NCBI RefSeq assembly: GCF_014654365.1 | Contig: NZ_BNAY01000009.1 | Location: 124,001-188,000 of the forward strand | Reading direction: 5' to 3' | From: Amycolatopsis oliviviridis | Lineage (GTDB): Bacteria > Actinomycetota > Actinomycetes > Mycobacteriales > Pseudonocardiaceae | Length of the DNA: 64,000 nt | Shown: piece after piece, positions 33,496-41,557 of the stretch | Numbering within the stretch: the stretch's first letter is position 1 | How the letters are laid out: every line of letters begins with the position of its first letter | Position numbers and translations under genes: made by a program | Notes under the pieces: generated by a model | Databases searched by the model: none | What the model was told of the DNA's origin: nothing | The model's input: the letters and a program-made list of their open reading frames with translations, nothing else

Positions 33496-34526
33496 CCGTT
33501 CAACATCTTCAGGAACCCGTTCTCCCACCTCACGGGATCCGCGTCGTAGCCGACGTACTGCGAAGTCCCCTTCGGCGTCACGTAAGTACGGCCCGCCGCG
33601 GCGCCGTCCTGCCGTACGTCGACCTTCGCCCGCCGCAGCTTCACCGGGCTCACGGCGTCGAGCACCTCGGACGACGCGAGCGTGTCCCACCAGAACGCCG
33701 ACCCGTCCTGGACGTACGGCGCGAGATCGGGCTGGGTCACGATCGCGTGCACCAGTTTCGCTTCCGCCGTCCGGCCTTCCCGGCCCAGGCGCTCCACATA
33801 GGACGGTGTGATGGGGACGTCGTCGGTGGCGTCCAACGGGACGATGTCGACGCGCCGGAGCCCGGCGAGGACCTTGTCTGCCGAGGCCGGGTCGAGCCAC
33901 ATGTTGACCTCTTGGGTGCCGTCGAACTTGGCCGCGTCGGGCCCGAACACGTTGCCCGGGACGTCGAACGCGCCGCCCATCACCGCGAGCCGCGAAATCC
34001 GGTGCGCCACACCGGGAACGTCCATCGCCTTCGCGACGTTCGTGAGCGGTCCGGTCGCGATCACGACGACCGGCCGGTCGGACTTGAGCACCGTCGCCGC
34101 GAGCAGCGTCGACGCCCGGACGTGCGACGGGCGGTCCGGCACGCCCGCGTCACCGAGCGCGCCGTTGAGGATGCTTTCGGTCCAGGCGCGGCCGTCGGCG
34201 GGCATCGGGTTCACGCCGGTGTCGGAACCGTCGGCGACCGGGATGCCGGAGAGACCGCATTTCCCGAGCGCCGTCCGCACATGGGTCAGCGCGCGCCCGG
34301 GGATGCCGGCGCCGTTGTTGGTGACGGTGACCGCCCGCAGGTCGATGCGGCGCTGTTTGTGCGCCTGGCACAGATACGCGAGCGTCGCGATGTCGGCGAA
34401 ATCGGAGTCGCCGTCGTAGACGACCGGGACAGGCGAAGCGGCGGGGGCCGCCGAAGCGGCGGGTGCGACCGCCGCGCCGAGGACACCGGCGAGCAGGACG
34501 GACAGCACGGCACGGGACGAGAACAT
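33492..34526 (-). CDS. secreted nucleoside hydrolase-family protein
   Basis: A 344-residue protein with a signal peptide (MFSSRAVLSVLLAGVLGAAV then an Ala-rich cleavage region). The mature part starts with VPVVYDGDSDFADIATL, the calcium-binding aspartate cluster of inosine/uridine nucleoside hydrolases, slightly altered from the usual DxDxxxDD. LAVMGGAFDVPGNV and a later acidic VDIVPLDATDDVP follow. It should split extracellular nucleosides into base and ribose, though the altered aspartate spacing leaves activity open. Confidence 0.83.
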   Translation of the reverse strand: MFSSRAVLSVLLAGVLGAAVAPAASAAPAASPVPVVYDGDSDFADIATLAYLCQAHKQRRIDLRAVTVTNNGAGIPGRALTHVRTALGKCGLSGIPVADGSDTGVNPMPADGRAWTESILNGALGDAGVPDRPSHVRASTLLAATVLKSDRPVVVIATGPLTNVAKAMDVPGVAHRISRLAVMGGAFDVPGNVFGPDAAKFDGTQEVNMWLDPASADKVLAGLRRVDIVPLDATDDVPITPSYVERLGREGRTAEAKLVHAIVTQPDLAPYVQDGSAFWWDTLASSEVLDAVSPVKLRRAKVDVRQDGAAAGRTYVTPKGTSQYVGYDADPVRWENGFLKMLNG

Positions 34527-34561
34527 GGCGTCACCGTAGCGAGGATTCCCGTCGCTAACCT

Positions 34562-34625
34562 CGCATTTCGTCCTCTGAACGCGGTGCTTGCGTGTGCAAG
34601 TACCGCATCCAGAGGACGAAACGCG
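34562..34625. repeat. second copy of the TCGTCCTCTGAA palindrome family
   Basis: Arms 34562-34585 and 34602-34625 pair with three mismatches; each arm differs by only one or two bases from the corresponding arm at 639-703. The loop adds a small CTTGC-GTGT-GCAAG hairpin. It lies between divergent genes, 15 bases before coxE, so it cannot be only a terminator. Confidence 0.9.
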
Positions 34626-34639
34626 GGCACAATGGGGGA

Positions 34640-35743
34640 GTGAGCGATCCACTGGCGGGGTTCGCCGGCTTCGCGGAGGCCTTGCGCGAAGCCGGTTTGC
34701 CGTGCGACGCGCACCGAGTCCAGGCGTACCTCGCGGCCGTGGGCGAGGTCGATCTCGCCGATCCCGAGCAGCTCTACTGGGCCGGACGGCTGACACTCTG
34801 TGCCGACCCCGACGACCTCCCGCGTTACGACGCCGCGTTCGACAGCTGGTTCGCCGAAAAGAAGGCCGGACCACGACGGCGAGGGCGGCAGACACCGCCG
34901 AAGCGCGCGAAAATCGCCTCGCTCGCGCAAGCACCGAGCCAGGGCGAGTCCGGCGCGGAGCCCGATCAGCTCCGCGTGGCGGCGAGCGAGGACGAACTCC
35001 TGCGGCACCGCGATCTCGCGGAACTGAGCGTCGCCGAACGCGCTCACCTGCGGGAACTGCTCGCGAAACTCCGTCCGGCCCTGCCGCCGCGGTCGTCGCC
35101 GCGTCGCCGAGCCGCCCGGCGGGGCACCCTCGACCCGTCGCGCACGCTCCGGGCGATGCTGGCGGGCGGGGGTGAGCCCGTGCGCCTGGCCTACCGGCGC
35201 AAAGGCACCAAACCCCGGCGCCTCGTGCTCCTGATCGACGTCTCCGGCTCGATGGCGCCGTACGCCGACGCCTTGCTGCGGTTCGCGCACGTCGTCGCGA
35301 GGCGCGCCCCGGGCCGCGTCGAGGTGTTCACGCTGGGTACCCGGCTCACCAGGGTCTCCCGTCAGCTCCGGCTGCGCGATCCCGAGCACGCGATGCTCGC
35401 CGCGGCCGCCGCGGTGCCCGATTTCGCGGGCGGGACCCGGCTCGGCGAGACCCTGCGGGCCTTCCTCGACCGCTGGGGACAACGCGGCGTGGCCAGGCGA
35501 TCCGTGGTCACCGTGTTCTCCGACGGCTGGGAACGGGGCGACCCCGGACTGCTCGGCGAGCAGCTCGCCAGGCTGCGACGGCTCGCGCACGTCGTATTCT
35601 GGGTGAATCCGCACGCGGGGCGGGCAGGTTACGCTCCCGTGCAGTCCGGCATCGTGGCCGCGCTCCCGTATCTCGATCGGCTGCTCGCCGGACACAGCAT
35701 GGCCACATTGGAACGACTGCTGGTGGAGATCGCCGATGCGTGA
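34640..35743 (+). CDS. coxE: VWA-domain protein, CoxE-like
   Basis: A 367-residue protein. A helical N-terminal half is followed by a basic linker rich in Arg and by a von Willebrand A domain with the MIDAS motif LIDVSGSM near 214-221 and a VVTVFSDGWERGDP segment. CoxE partners the AAA+ protein CoxD in maturing the Mo-hydroxylase. GTG at 34640 follows GGGGGA directly. The end overlaps the xdhC-like gene by eight bases. A repeated palindrome occupies its 5' leader. Confidence 0.86.
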   Translation: MSDPLAGFAGFAEALREAGLPCDAHRVQAYLAAVGEVDLADPEQLYWAGRLTLCADPDDLPRYDAAFDSWFAEKKAGPRRRGRQTPPKRAKIASLAQAPSQGESGAEPDQLRVAASEDELLRHRDLAELSVAERAHLRELLAKLRPALPPRSSPRRRAARRGTLDPSRTLRAMLAGGGEPVRLAYRRKGTKPRRLVLLIDVSGSMAPYADALLRFAHVVARRAPGRVEVFTLGTRLTRVSRQLRLRDPEHAMLAAAAAVPDFAGGTRLGETLRAFLDRWGQRGVARRSVVTVFSDGWERGDPGLLGEQLARLRRLAHVVFWVNPHAGRAGYAPVQSGIVAALPYLDRLLAGHSMATLERLLVEIADA

Positions 35744-36848
35744 CGTACTGGACGAACTGCACCGCCGCTGGGCGGCAGGCGAGACGGTGGGGGTCGGCAC
35801 GGTGGTGGCGACGTTCTCGTCGGCGCCGCGGAGCCCCGGCGCGGCGATGCTCGTCGCCCCGGACGGCACGGTCACCGGCAGCGTGTCCGGCGGCTGCGTC
35901 GAGGGCGCCGTCTACGAACTCGCGCAGCAGGTGGTCGCCGATCGCGCGCCGGTGCTGCAGCGCTACGGGGTGTCCGACGACGACGCGTTCGCGGTCGGGC
36001 TGACCTGCGGCGGGATCATCGACATCTACGTCCAGCACATCGACCGCGACTCGATGCCGGAACTCGGGGACGTCGTCGAATCCGTCCACAGTGGACAGCC
36101 GGTCGCCGTGGTCACGGTGATCGAGCACGAACAGGACGGCCTGGTCGGCGAGCATCTGATCGTCTGGCCGGACCGGGTCGCCGGTTCGCTCGGCTCGTCG
36201 CGGATGGACGACGCCGTCGTCGACGACGCGCGCGGCATGCTCGTCGCCGGCCGCACCGGAACGCTCCACTACGGACCGGACGGGCAGCGCCGCGGCGAGG
36301 GCATGACGGTCTTCGTCAACTCCTTCGAACCGCCCGCGCGCCTGCTGGTCTTCGGCGCGATCGACTTCGCGGCCGCGATGGCGAAGATGGGCGGGTACCT
36401 CGGCTACCAGGTGACGGTCTGCGACGCGCGGCCCGTGTTCGCGACGAAGAGCCGTTTCCCGGACGCGCACGAGGTCGTCGTCGACTGGCCGCACCGCTAC
36501 CTCAAGGCCGAGGCCGACGCCGGCCGGATCGACGGCCGGACCGCGATCGCCGTGCTCACCCACGACCCCAAGTTCGACGTGCCGCTGCTGGAGGTCGCGT
36601 TGCGCCTCGACGTCGGCTACGTCGGCGCGATGGGTTCGCGTAAGACCCACGACGACCGGTTCTCGCGGCTGCGCGAGGCCGGGGTCACCGAGGCGGAACT
36701 CGAACGGCTGTCCTCGCCGATCGGTCTCGATCTCGGCGCGCGGACGCCGGAGGAGACCGCGGTGTCGATCGCGGCGGAGATCATCGCGCTGCGGTGGAGC
36801 GGTTCGGGGTCGCGGCTGGCCGAACTCACCGGCCGGATCCACGGCTGA
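35736..36848 (+). CDS. XdhC/CoxF-family maturation factor
   Basis: A 370-residue protein of the XdhC family. The N-terminal domain shows TFSSAPRSPGAAMLVAPDG, GSVSGGCVEGAV and a second cysteine in LTCGGIIDIYV; the C-terminal half is a Rossmann-like domain with LLVFGAIDFAAAMAKMGGYLGYQV and YVGAMGSRKTHDDR. XdhC proteins bind and protect the sulfurated Mo cofactor before insertion. Coupling to coxE by overlap fits the maturation role. It overlaps the convergent Lrp gene by 23 bases. Confidence 0.88.
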   Translation: MRDVLDELHRRWAAGETVGVGTVVATFSSAPRSPGAAMLVAPDGTVTGSVSGGCVEGAVYELAQQVVADRAPVLQRYGVSDDDAFAVGLTCGGIIDIYVQHIDRDSMPELGDVVESVHSGQPVAVVTVIEHEQDGLVGEHLIVWPDRVAGSLGSSRMDDAVVDDARGMLVAGRTGTLHYGPDGQRRGEGMTVFVNSFEPPARLLVFGAIDFAAAMAKMGGYLGYQVTVCDARPVFATKSRFPDAHEVVVDWPHRYLKAEADAGRIDGRTAIAVLTHDPKFDVPLLEVALRLDVGYVGAMGSRKTHDDRFSRLREAGVTEAELERLSSPIGLDLGARTPEETAVSIAAEIIALRWSGSGSRLAELTGRIHG

Positions 36849-37305
36849 CACCGGGCACCGGCACGGCCTGGCTGGACTTGACCACCTCGAAGGCGGGCAG
36901 GGTCTCGAACCGTTTGACGTGCTCGGCGAACAGCTTCCGGGACAGGTACCGGCTCGCCTTGAGATCCGCGGTGAGCAGGACGACGACGTAGTCCCACTGC
37001 CCGACGATGCTGTAGCAGTGCTGGACGCGGGGTTCGGCCAGCATGCGCTCGCGGAACGCCTTGTGGCTCTTCTCGTCGTCGTCGGTCAGCGCGACCAGGA
37101 TGACCGACGTCATCGCGGCGCTCAGCGCCTCCGGATCGAGCACGGCGACCTGGGCGCGGATCACGCCCGCGGCGCGCAGCCGGGTCAGCCGCCGCTGGAC
37201 CGCGCTCGGGGAAAGCCCGACGGCGTCACCCAGGTCGTGCAGCGGGCGGGCGGCGTCGACCTGGACCAGGTCGAGCAAAAGGTGGTCGATCTCGTCCAAG
37301 GTCAC
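36826..37305 (-). CDS. Lrp/AsnC-family regulator
   Basis: A 159-residue regulator. An N-terminal HTH reads DLGDAVGLSPSAVQRRLTRLRAAGVI; an AsnC ligand-binding domain follows, with QHCYSIVGQWDYVVVLLT. The GTG at 37305 places the start at the usual family position. An in-frame ATG at 37347 has a better Shine-Dalgarno sequence (GGAAG) but would add a 14-residue extension through the promoter. It is divergent from a threonine-dehydratase-like gene and probably controls it in response to an amino acid. Confidence 0.85.
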   Translation of the reverse strand: MTLDEIDHLLLDLVQVDAARPLHDLGDAVGLSPSAVQRRLTRLRAAGVIRAQVAVLDPEALSAAMTSVILVALTDDDEKSHKAFRERMLAEPRVQHCYSIVGQWDYVVVLLTADLKASRYLSRKLFAEHVKRFETLPAFEVVKSSQAVPVPGVSRGSGR

Positions 37306-37341
37306 GCAAGAATCTTGCACGCGGACGGGAAAATTTACAAT
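37306..37341 (+). promoter_or_regulatory. probable promoter of the dehydratase gene with an overlapping palindrome
   Basis: TTGCAC (37315-37320) and TACAAT (37336-37341) are -35- and -10-like hexamers 15 bases apart. GCAAGAATCTTGC (37306-37318), a 13-base palindrome, overlaps the -35 and fits an Lrp-type operator. Confidence 0.45.
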
Positions 37342-37375
37342 CGGCATGATCGTCTTCCGGCCTAGCTTGGGTGTC

Positions 37376-38302
37376 ATGACCGACATCGACCTGCAGCTGG
37401 ACCACGTCGCCGAGGCGGCGAAGGTGATCGATCCCCTTTTCCTGAATTCCCCGCAGTACGAGGACGGACAGCTGAACGAACGACTGGGACGTCGTGTGCT
37501 GGTGAAGGTCGAGACGCTGAACCCGTTGCGCAGCTTCAAAGGCCGCGGCGTGGACTACTACGCCGCCGGGCTGGAGCCGGGCACCACGCTGGTCTGCGGG
37601 ACCAGCGGCAACTTCGGGCAGGCCGTCGCGTTCGCCGCCCGGAAGCGCGGTCTGCGGGCCGAAGTGTTCGTCCCCGCCGACATCTCCCCGGTCAAACTGC
37701 GGAGGATGAAGGCGCTGGGCGCGCGGGTGCGCCGCGTCGACGGCGAGGCGAAAGACGCCGCTGCAGCCTTCGCCGACGAAGCCCCAGACCGCGTCTTCGT
37801 CGTCGACGGCCGGGAGCCCGCGATCTCCGAGGGGGCGGGCACGATCGGCCTGGAATTGGCGAGGGAAAGCGGGATCGACACGGTCGTGCTCCCGGTCGGC
37901 GACGGCGCACTGATCGCCGGTGTGGCGCTCTGGCTCAAGGCCCATTCGCCGGACGTCCGGATCGTCGGCGTCGGGACTGAGTCGGCGCAGGCGATGGCGA
38001 AGAGCTGGCGGGCAGGCGAGCCGGTCACCGTCGATCGGAGCAGTTCGTTCGCCGCGGGTATCACGATCAGGGCCCCGGAGCCGGAATCCGTGCGGCGGCT
38101 GCGGTCGCTGGTCGACGACTTCGTGCTGGTCCGCGACGACGATCTCCGCGCGGCCATGCGCCTGGGCGCGGAAACTCTCGGCGTCCTCCCGGAACCCGCG
38201 GGTGCCGCCGGCCTGGCCGCGCTGACCGTGCACGATCTCCCGGGGGACCGGGTCGCCACGGTGATCACGGGGGCGAACGCGGATCGGCCGAGTTGGTCGT
38301 GA
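37376..38302 (+). CDS. PLP-dependent threonine dehydratase-like lyase
   Basis: A 308-residue fold-type II PLP enzyme. The cofactor lysine is in NPLRSFKGRG near 53, and the phosphate-binding loop is in LPVGDGALIAGV. CGTSGNFGQAVAFAARKRG is the substrate loop seen in threonine and serine dehydratases. It lacks the regulatory ACT domain, so it is of the catabolic type. The ATG at 37376 is the first start after the promoter. The last codons and the stop lie inside a long hairpin. Confidence 0.85.
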   Translation: MTDIDLQLDHVAEAAKVIDPLFLNSPQYEDGQLNERLGRRVLVKVETLNPLRSFKGRGVDYYAAGLEPGTTLVCGTSGNFGQAVAFAARKRGLRAEVFVPADISPVKLRRMKALGARVRRVDGEAKDAAAAFADEAPDRVFVVDGREPAISEGAGTIGLELARESGIDTVVLPVGDGALIAGVALWLKAHSPDVRIVGVGTESAQAMAKSWRAGEPVTVDRSSSFAAGITIRAPEPESVRRLRSLVDDFVLVRDDDLRAAMRLGAETLGVLPEPAGAAGLAALTVHDLPGDRVATVITGANADRPSWS

Positions 38303-38343
38303 GTGGTAAGTGCCGTTAGAACGACACTTGCCACTCACGACCA
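38294..38343. terminator. long hairpin starting in the last codons of the dehydratase gene
   Basis: TGGTCGTGAGTGGTAAGTG (38294-38312) pairs with 38325-38343 with one mismatch, and the stem continues inward to a two-base loop. It begins two codons before the stop. It likely terminates transcription; the stem length suggests a repeat-derived element. Confidence 0.7.
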
Positions 38344-38412
38344 CCTGTACCGAATGGACACCGGGGCTTCCTCCGCACCTGCGCCATTTTCCTTTTCCTA
38401 ACAACGCATCTG

Positions 38413-38488
38413 CGGACTCACAGTCGAGTCACCCCCTGGTGGGGGTTGTCCCCGTCGATCAGAAGTAGCACGCTCGACTGTGAGTCCG
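38413..38488. promoter_or_regulatory. nested inverted repeat in the leader or promoter of coxSLMG
   Basis: CGGACTCACAGTCGAG (38413-38428) and its exact complement CTCGACTGTGAGTCCG (38473-38488) enclose 44 bases. Inside is a second hairpin, ACCCCC-TGGT-GGGGGT (38431-38446). The structure ends 101 bases upstream of the coxS start. It may be a regulatory RNA leader or a pair of operator half-sites. Confidence 0.6.
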
Positions 38489-38588
38489 ATCACGGTCGCT
38501 CCGGGGTCGGTCCGTGACAACTCCAATGACCGGCCGCTCCCGAACGACCCCGGACCAGCGCGGGGTTTCTCTTGCTTTTGGAGGCCTG

Positions 38589-39119
38589 ATGCGCATCACC
38601 GTCACCGTCGACGGCACCAGCTACACAGACGACGTCGAACCCCGGACCCTCCTCGTGCACCATCTGCGCGAACGGGTCGGGAAGGTAGGCACCGTGGTCG
38701 GTTGCGACACCAGCAACTGCGGGGCCTGCACCGTCCACCTCGACGGGCACAGCGTGAAATCCTGTTCGGTCCTCGCGGTCCAGGCCGACGGCTGCGAGGT
38801 CACCACCATCGAGGGATTGGCCCGGGACGGCGAACTGCATCCGGTGCAGAAGGCCTTCCACGAGAACCACGCGCTCCAGTGCGGGTTCTGCACTCCCGGC
38901 ATGATCATGCAGTCGATCGATCTGCTCGCCGACAACCCCGATCCGGACGAACAGGCCGTCCGGGAAGGACTCGAAGGAAACCTGTGCCGCTGCACGGGTT
39001 ACCAGAACATCGTCCGCGCGGTACGTGACGCAGCCCATCAGATGCGGCCCGGTGCCGGTCCCGAAGCCGAGCGGCTCGCCTCGGACACCGCTTCCCGTGT
39101 CGGCGCGGGTGGTGAGTGA
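38589..39119 (+). CDS. coxS: Mo-hydroxylase small [2Fe-2S] subunit
   Basis: A 176-residue protein carrying two [2Fe-2S] clusters. Plant-type ligands are C39, C44, C47 and C59 (GCDTSNCGACTVHLDG then SCS). The second cluster uses C98, C101, C133 and C135 (CGFC and CRC). It passes electrons from the Mo site to the flavin subunit. GGAGG lies five bases before the ATG. The final 25 residues extend beyond the usual family end. The stop overlaps the coxL start. Confidence 0.93.
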   Translation: MRITVTVDGTSYTDDVEPRTLLVHHLRERVGKVGTVVGCDTSNCGACTVHLDGHSVKSCSVLAVQADGCEVTTIEGLARDGELHPVQKAFHENHALQCGFCTPGMIMQSIDLLADNPDPDEQAVREGLEGNLCRCTGYQNIVRAVRDAAHQMRPGAGPEAERLASDTASRVGAGGE

Positions 39120-41557
39120 TGACCTCCACGATCGAACCGGAGGTAGGGAAGGCCCGCCGCCGCAAGGAGGACGAGCGCCTCATCACCGGCCGCACCCGCT
39201 GGACCGACAACCTGAGCCTGCCCGGCATGCTGCACCTCGCGGTGCTCCGCAGTCCGTTCGCGCACGCCAAGATCGTCTCGATCGACGTCACCGAGGCGAA
39301 GTCCGCGCCGGGTGTCGTCGCGGTGCTCACCGGGAAGGACCTCGACCCGGAGAGCGCCATCGGCATGCCGTGCGCGTGGCCGATCACCCCGGACATGAAA
39401 TCGCCGAGGCGGCCCATCCTCGCCTCGGACACGGTGAACTTCGCGGGCGAGGGGGTCGCGGTGGTCGTCGCCCGGACGTCCGCCGAAGCGCATGACGCGC
39501 TCGAAGCGATCGACGTCGACTACGACGAACTGCCGATCGTCCTCGGGCTCGAAAACGCGCTCGCCGAGGGCGCGCCGCTGGTGCACGAAGATCTCGGGAC
39601 CAACCAGAACGCGGTCTGGGTCTTCGATTCCGCCGCCGCGGGAACGGGATCCGACGTCGAGGACGCGATCGCGAACTCCGAAGTCGTGCTCAAGCGGCGC
39701 TTCCGTCAGCAACGGCTGGTGCCGGCGTTCATGGAACCGCGGGCGTGCGTCGTCGACCCGACCGGCAGCCAGCTGGTCATGTGGTCGGCCACCCAGGTCC
39801 CGCACATCCTCAAGACGATGACCGCGGCCACGCTCGGCCTGCCCGAGCACAAGGTGCGGGTGATCGCGCCGGACGTCGGCGGCGGCTTCGGCGGCAAGAT
39901 CGCCGTACTGCCCGAAGAGATGATGGCGACGCTGATCGCGCAGCGGCTCGGCAAACCGGTCAAGTGGACCGAGTCCCGTTCGGAGACGATGGTCGCCGCG
40001 CACCACGGCCGCGACCAGATCCAGGACCTCACCATCACCGCGAACCGCGACGGCACGGTGACCGGCCTCAAGGTCGAACTGCTCGCCGACATGGGCGCGT
40101 ACCTCGGCCTCGTCGGCCCCGGCGTGCCGATCCTCGGCGCGTTCATGTTCAACGCGATCTACAAGTTCCCGGCGTACCACTTCGCCTGCACCAACGTGTT
40201 CACCAACACCACGCTCACCGACGCCTATCGCGGCGCCGGGCGGCCGGAGGCCACGTTCGGGATCGAGCGGATGATGGACGAGCTCGCCGTCGAGCTGGGC
40301 ATGGACCCGATGGAGCTCCGCGAGAAGAACTGGATCAAGCACGAGGAGTTCCCGTTCACCACGGTCGCCGGGCTGACCTACGACTCGGGCAACTACGAGG
40401 CCGCGACCCAGAAGGCGAAGGAACTCTTCGACTACGACGGCCTCCGCCGCGAACAGAAGGAACGGCGGGATTCGGGCGACCCGGTGCAGCTCGGCATCGG
40501 CATCTCGACGTTCACCGAGATGTGCGGTCTCGCGCCGTCGCGGGTGCTCGGTTCGCTGGACTACGCGGCGGGCGGCTGGGAGCACGCGGAGATCCGGGTG
40601 CTGCCCACCGGCAAGATCGAGGTGATCACCGGCGCCTCCGCGCACGGCCAGGGCCACGAGACGGCGTGGAGCCAGATCGTCGCCGACAAACTCGGCGTCC
40701 CGTTCGAGGACATCGAGGTCATCCACGGCGACACCCAGTCCTCGCACAAGGGCATGGACACCTACGGCTCCCGGTCGCTGGTGGTCGGCGGGATCGCGGT
40801 GGTCAACGCGGCGGACAAGGTGCTCGCCAAGGCCAAGCCGATCGCGGCGCATCTGATGGAATGCGCCGAGGACGACCTGGAGTTCGAAGCGGGCAAGTTC
40901 TCGGTCAAGGGCACGGATTCCTCGACGTCCATCCAGGACATCGCGTGGGCCGTGTTCTCGGCGCACAACCTGCCGGACGGCGTCGAACCCTCGCTGGACT
41001 CGGCGGACACGTTCGATCCGGAGAACTTCTCCTTCCCGCACGGCACGCATCTGTGCGCGGCCGAGGTCGACACCGAGACCGGACGCGTGAAGCTGCGCTC
41101 CTACGTCTGCGTCGACGACGTCGGCGTGGTCGTCAACCCGCTGATCGTCGAAGGCCAGGTGCACGGCGGGCTCGCGCAGGGCATCGCGCAGGCGCTGTTC
41201 GAGGAGGCCGTCCACGACGAAGGCGGCACGCTGACCACCGGCACGTTCGCCGACTACCTCCTGCCGTCGGCGGCGGATCTGCCCGGTTTCACCACCGACC
41301 GTACCGAGACACCGTCGACGACGAACCCGTTGGGCGCCAAGGGAGTCGGCGAGGCGGGCACGATCGCCTCGACCCCGGCGGTGGTCAACGCCGTGGTCGA
41401 CGCCGTCCGGCACTTCGGGGTGAACGACATCGAAATGCCGTTGACCCCGATGCGGGTCTGGCACGCCGTCAAGCACGGGTCGGCCGCCGAGGGCGGGCTG
41501 GGTTCCGAAGCGGGCGGCGGACTCGGTTCGATCGACGCCACCGGAGGTGCCCAGTGA
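39119..41557 (+). CDS. coxL: Mo-hydroxylase large catalytic subunit, form II CO-dehydrogenase type
   Basis: An 812-residue molybdopterin subunit. GGGFGGK at 254-260 contacts the cofactor and the active-site loop is AYRGAGR at 369-375. That is the form II sequence; form I CO dehydrogenases have AYXCSFR with the copper-binding cysteine. The catalytic glutamate is in GVGEAGT near the C-terminus. Form II enzymes are of debated function: some may oxidise CO, others are aldehyde or aromatic hydroxylases. The gene order S-L-M is also the form II order. It overlaps coxS and coxM. Confidence 0.92.
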   Translation: MTSTIEPEVGKARRRKEDERLITGRTRWTDNLSLPGMLHLAVLRSPFAHAKIVSIDVTEAKSAPGVVAVLTGKDLDPESAIGMPCAWPITPDMKSPRRPILASDTVNFAGEGVAVVVARTSAEAHDALEAIDVDYDELPIVLGLENALAEGAPLVHEDLGTNQNAVWVFDSAAAGTGSDVEDAIANSEVVLKRRFRQQRLVPAFMEPRACVVDPTGSQLVMWSATQVPHILKTMTAATLGLPEHKVRVIAPDVGGGFGGKIAVLPEEMMATLIAQRLGKPVKWTESRSETMVAAHHGRDQIQDLTITANRDGTVTGLKVELLADMGAYLGLVGPGVPILGAFMFNAIYKFPAYHFACTNVFTNTTLTDAYRGAGRPEATFGIERMMDELAVELGMDPMELREKNWIKHEEFPFTTVAGLTYDSGNYEAATQKAKELFDYDGLRREQKERRDSGDPVQLGIGISTFTEMCGLAPSRVLGSLDYAAGGWEHAEIRVLPTGKIEVITGASAHGQGHETAWSQIVADKLGVPFEDIEVIHGDTQSSHKGMDTYGSRSLVVGGIAVVNAADKVLAKAKPIAAHLMECAEDDLEFEAGKFSVKGTDSSTSIQDIAWAVFSAHNLPDGVEPSLDSADTFDPENFSFPHGTHLCAAEVDTETGRVKLRSYVCVDDVGVVVNPLIVEGQVHGGLAQGIAQALFEEAVHDEGGTLTTGTFADYLLPSAADLPGFTTDRTETPSTTNPLGAKGVGEAGTIASTPAVVNAVVDAVRHFGVNDIEMPLTPMRVWHAVKHGSAAEGGLGSEAGGGLGSIDATGGAQ

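Noticed and set aside
39119..41557. Form I (true, copper-containing) CO dehydrogenase
   Set aside because: The active-site loop reads AYRGAGR and lacks the copper-binding cysteine of AYXCSFR, and the gene order is S-L-M, not M-S-L.
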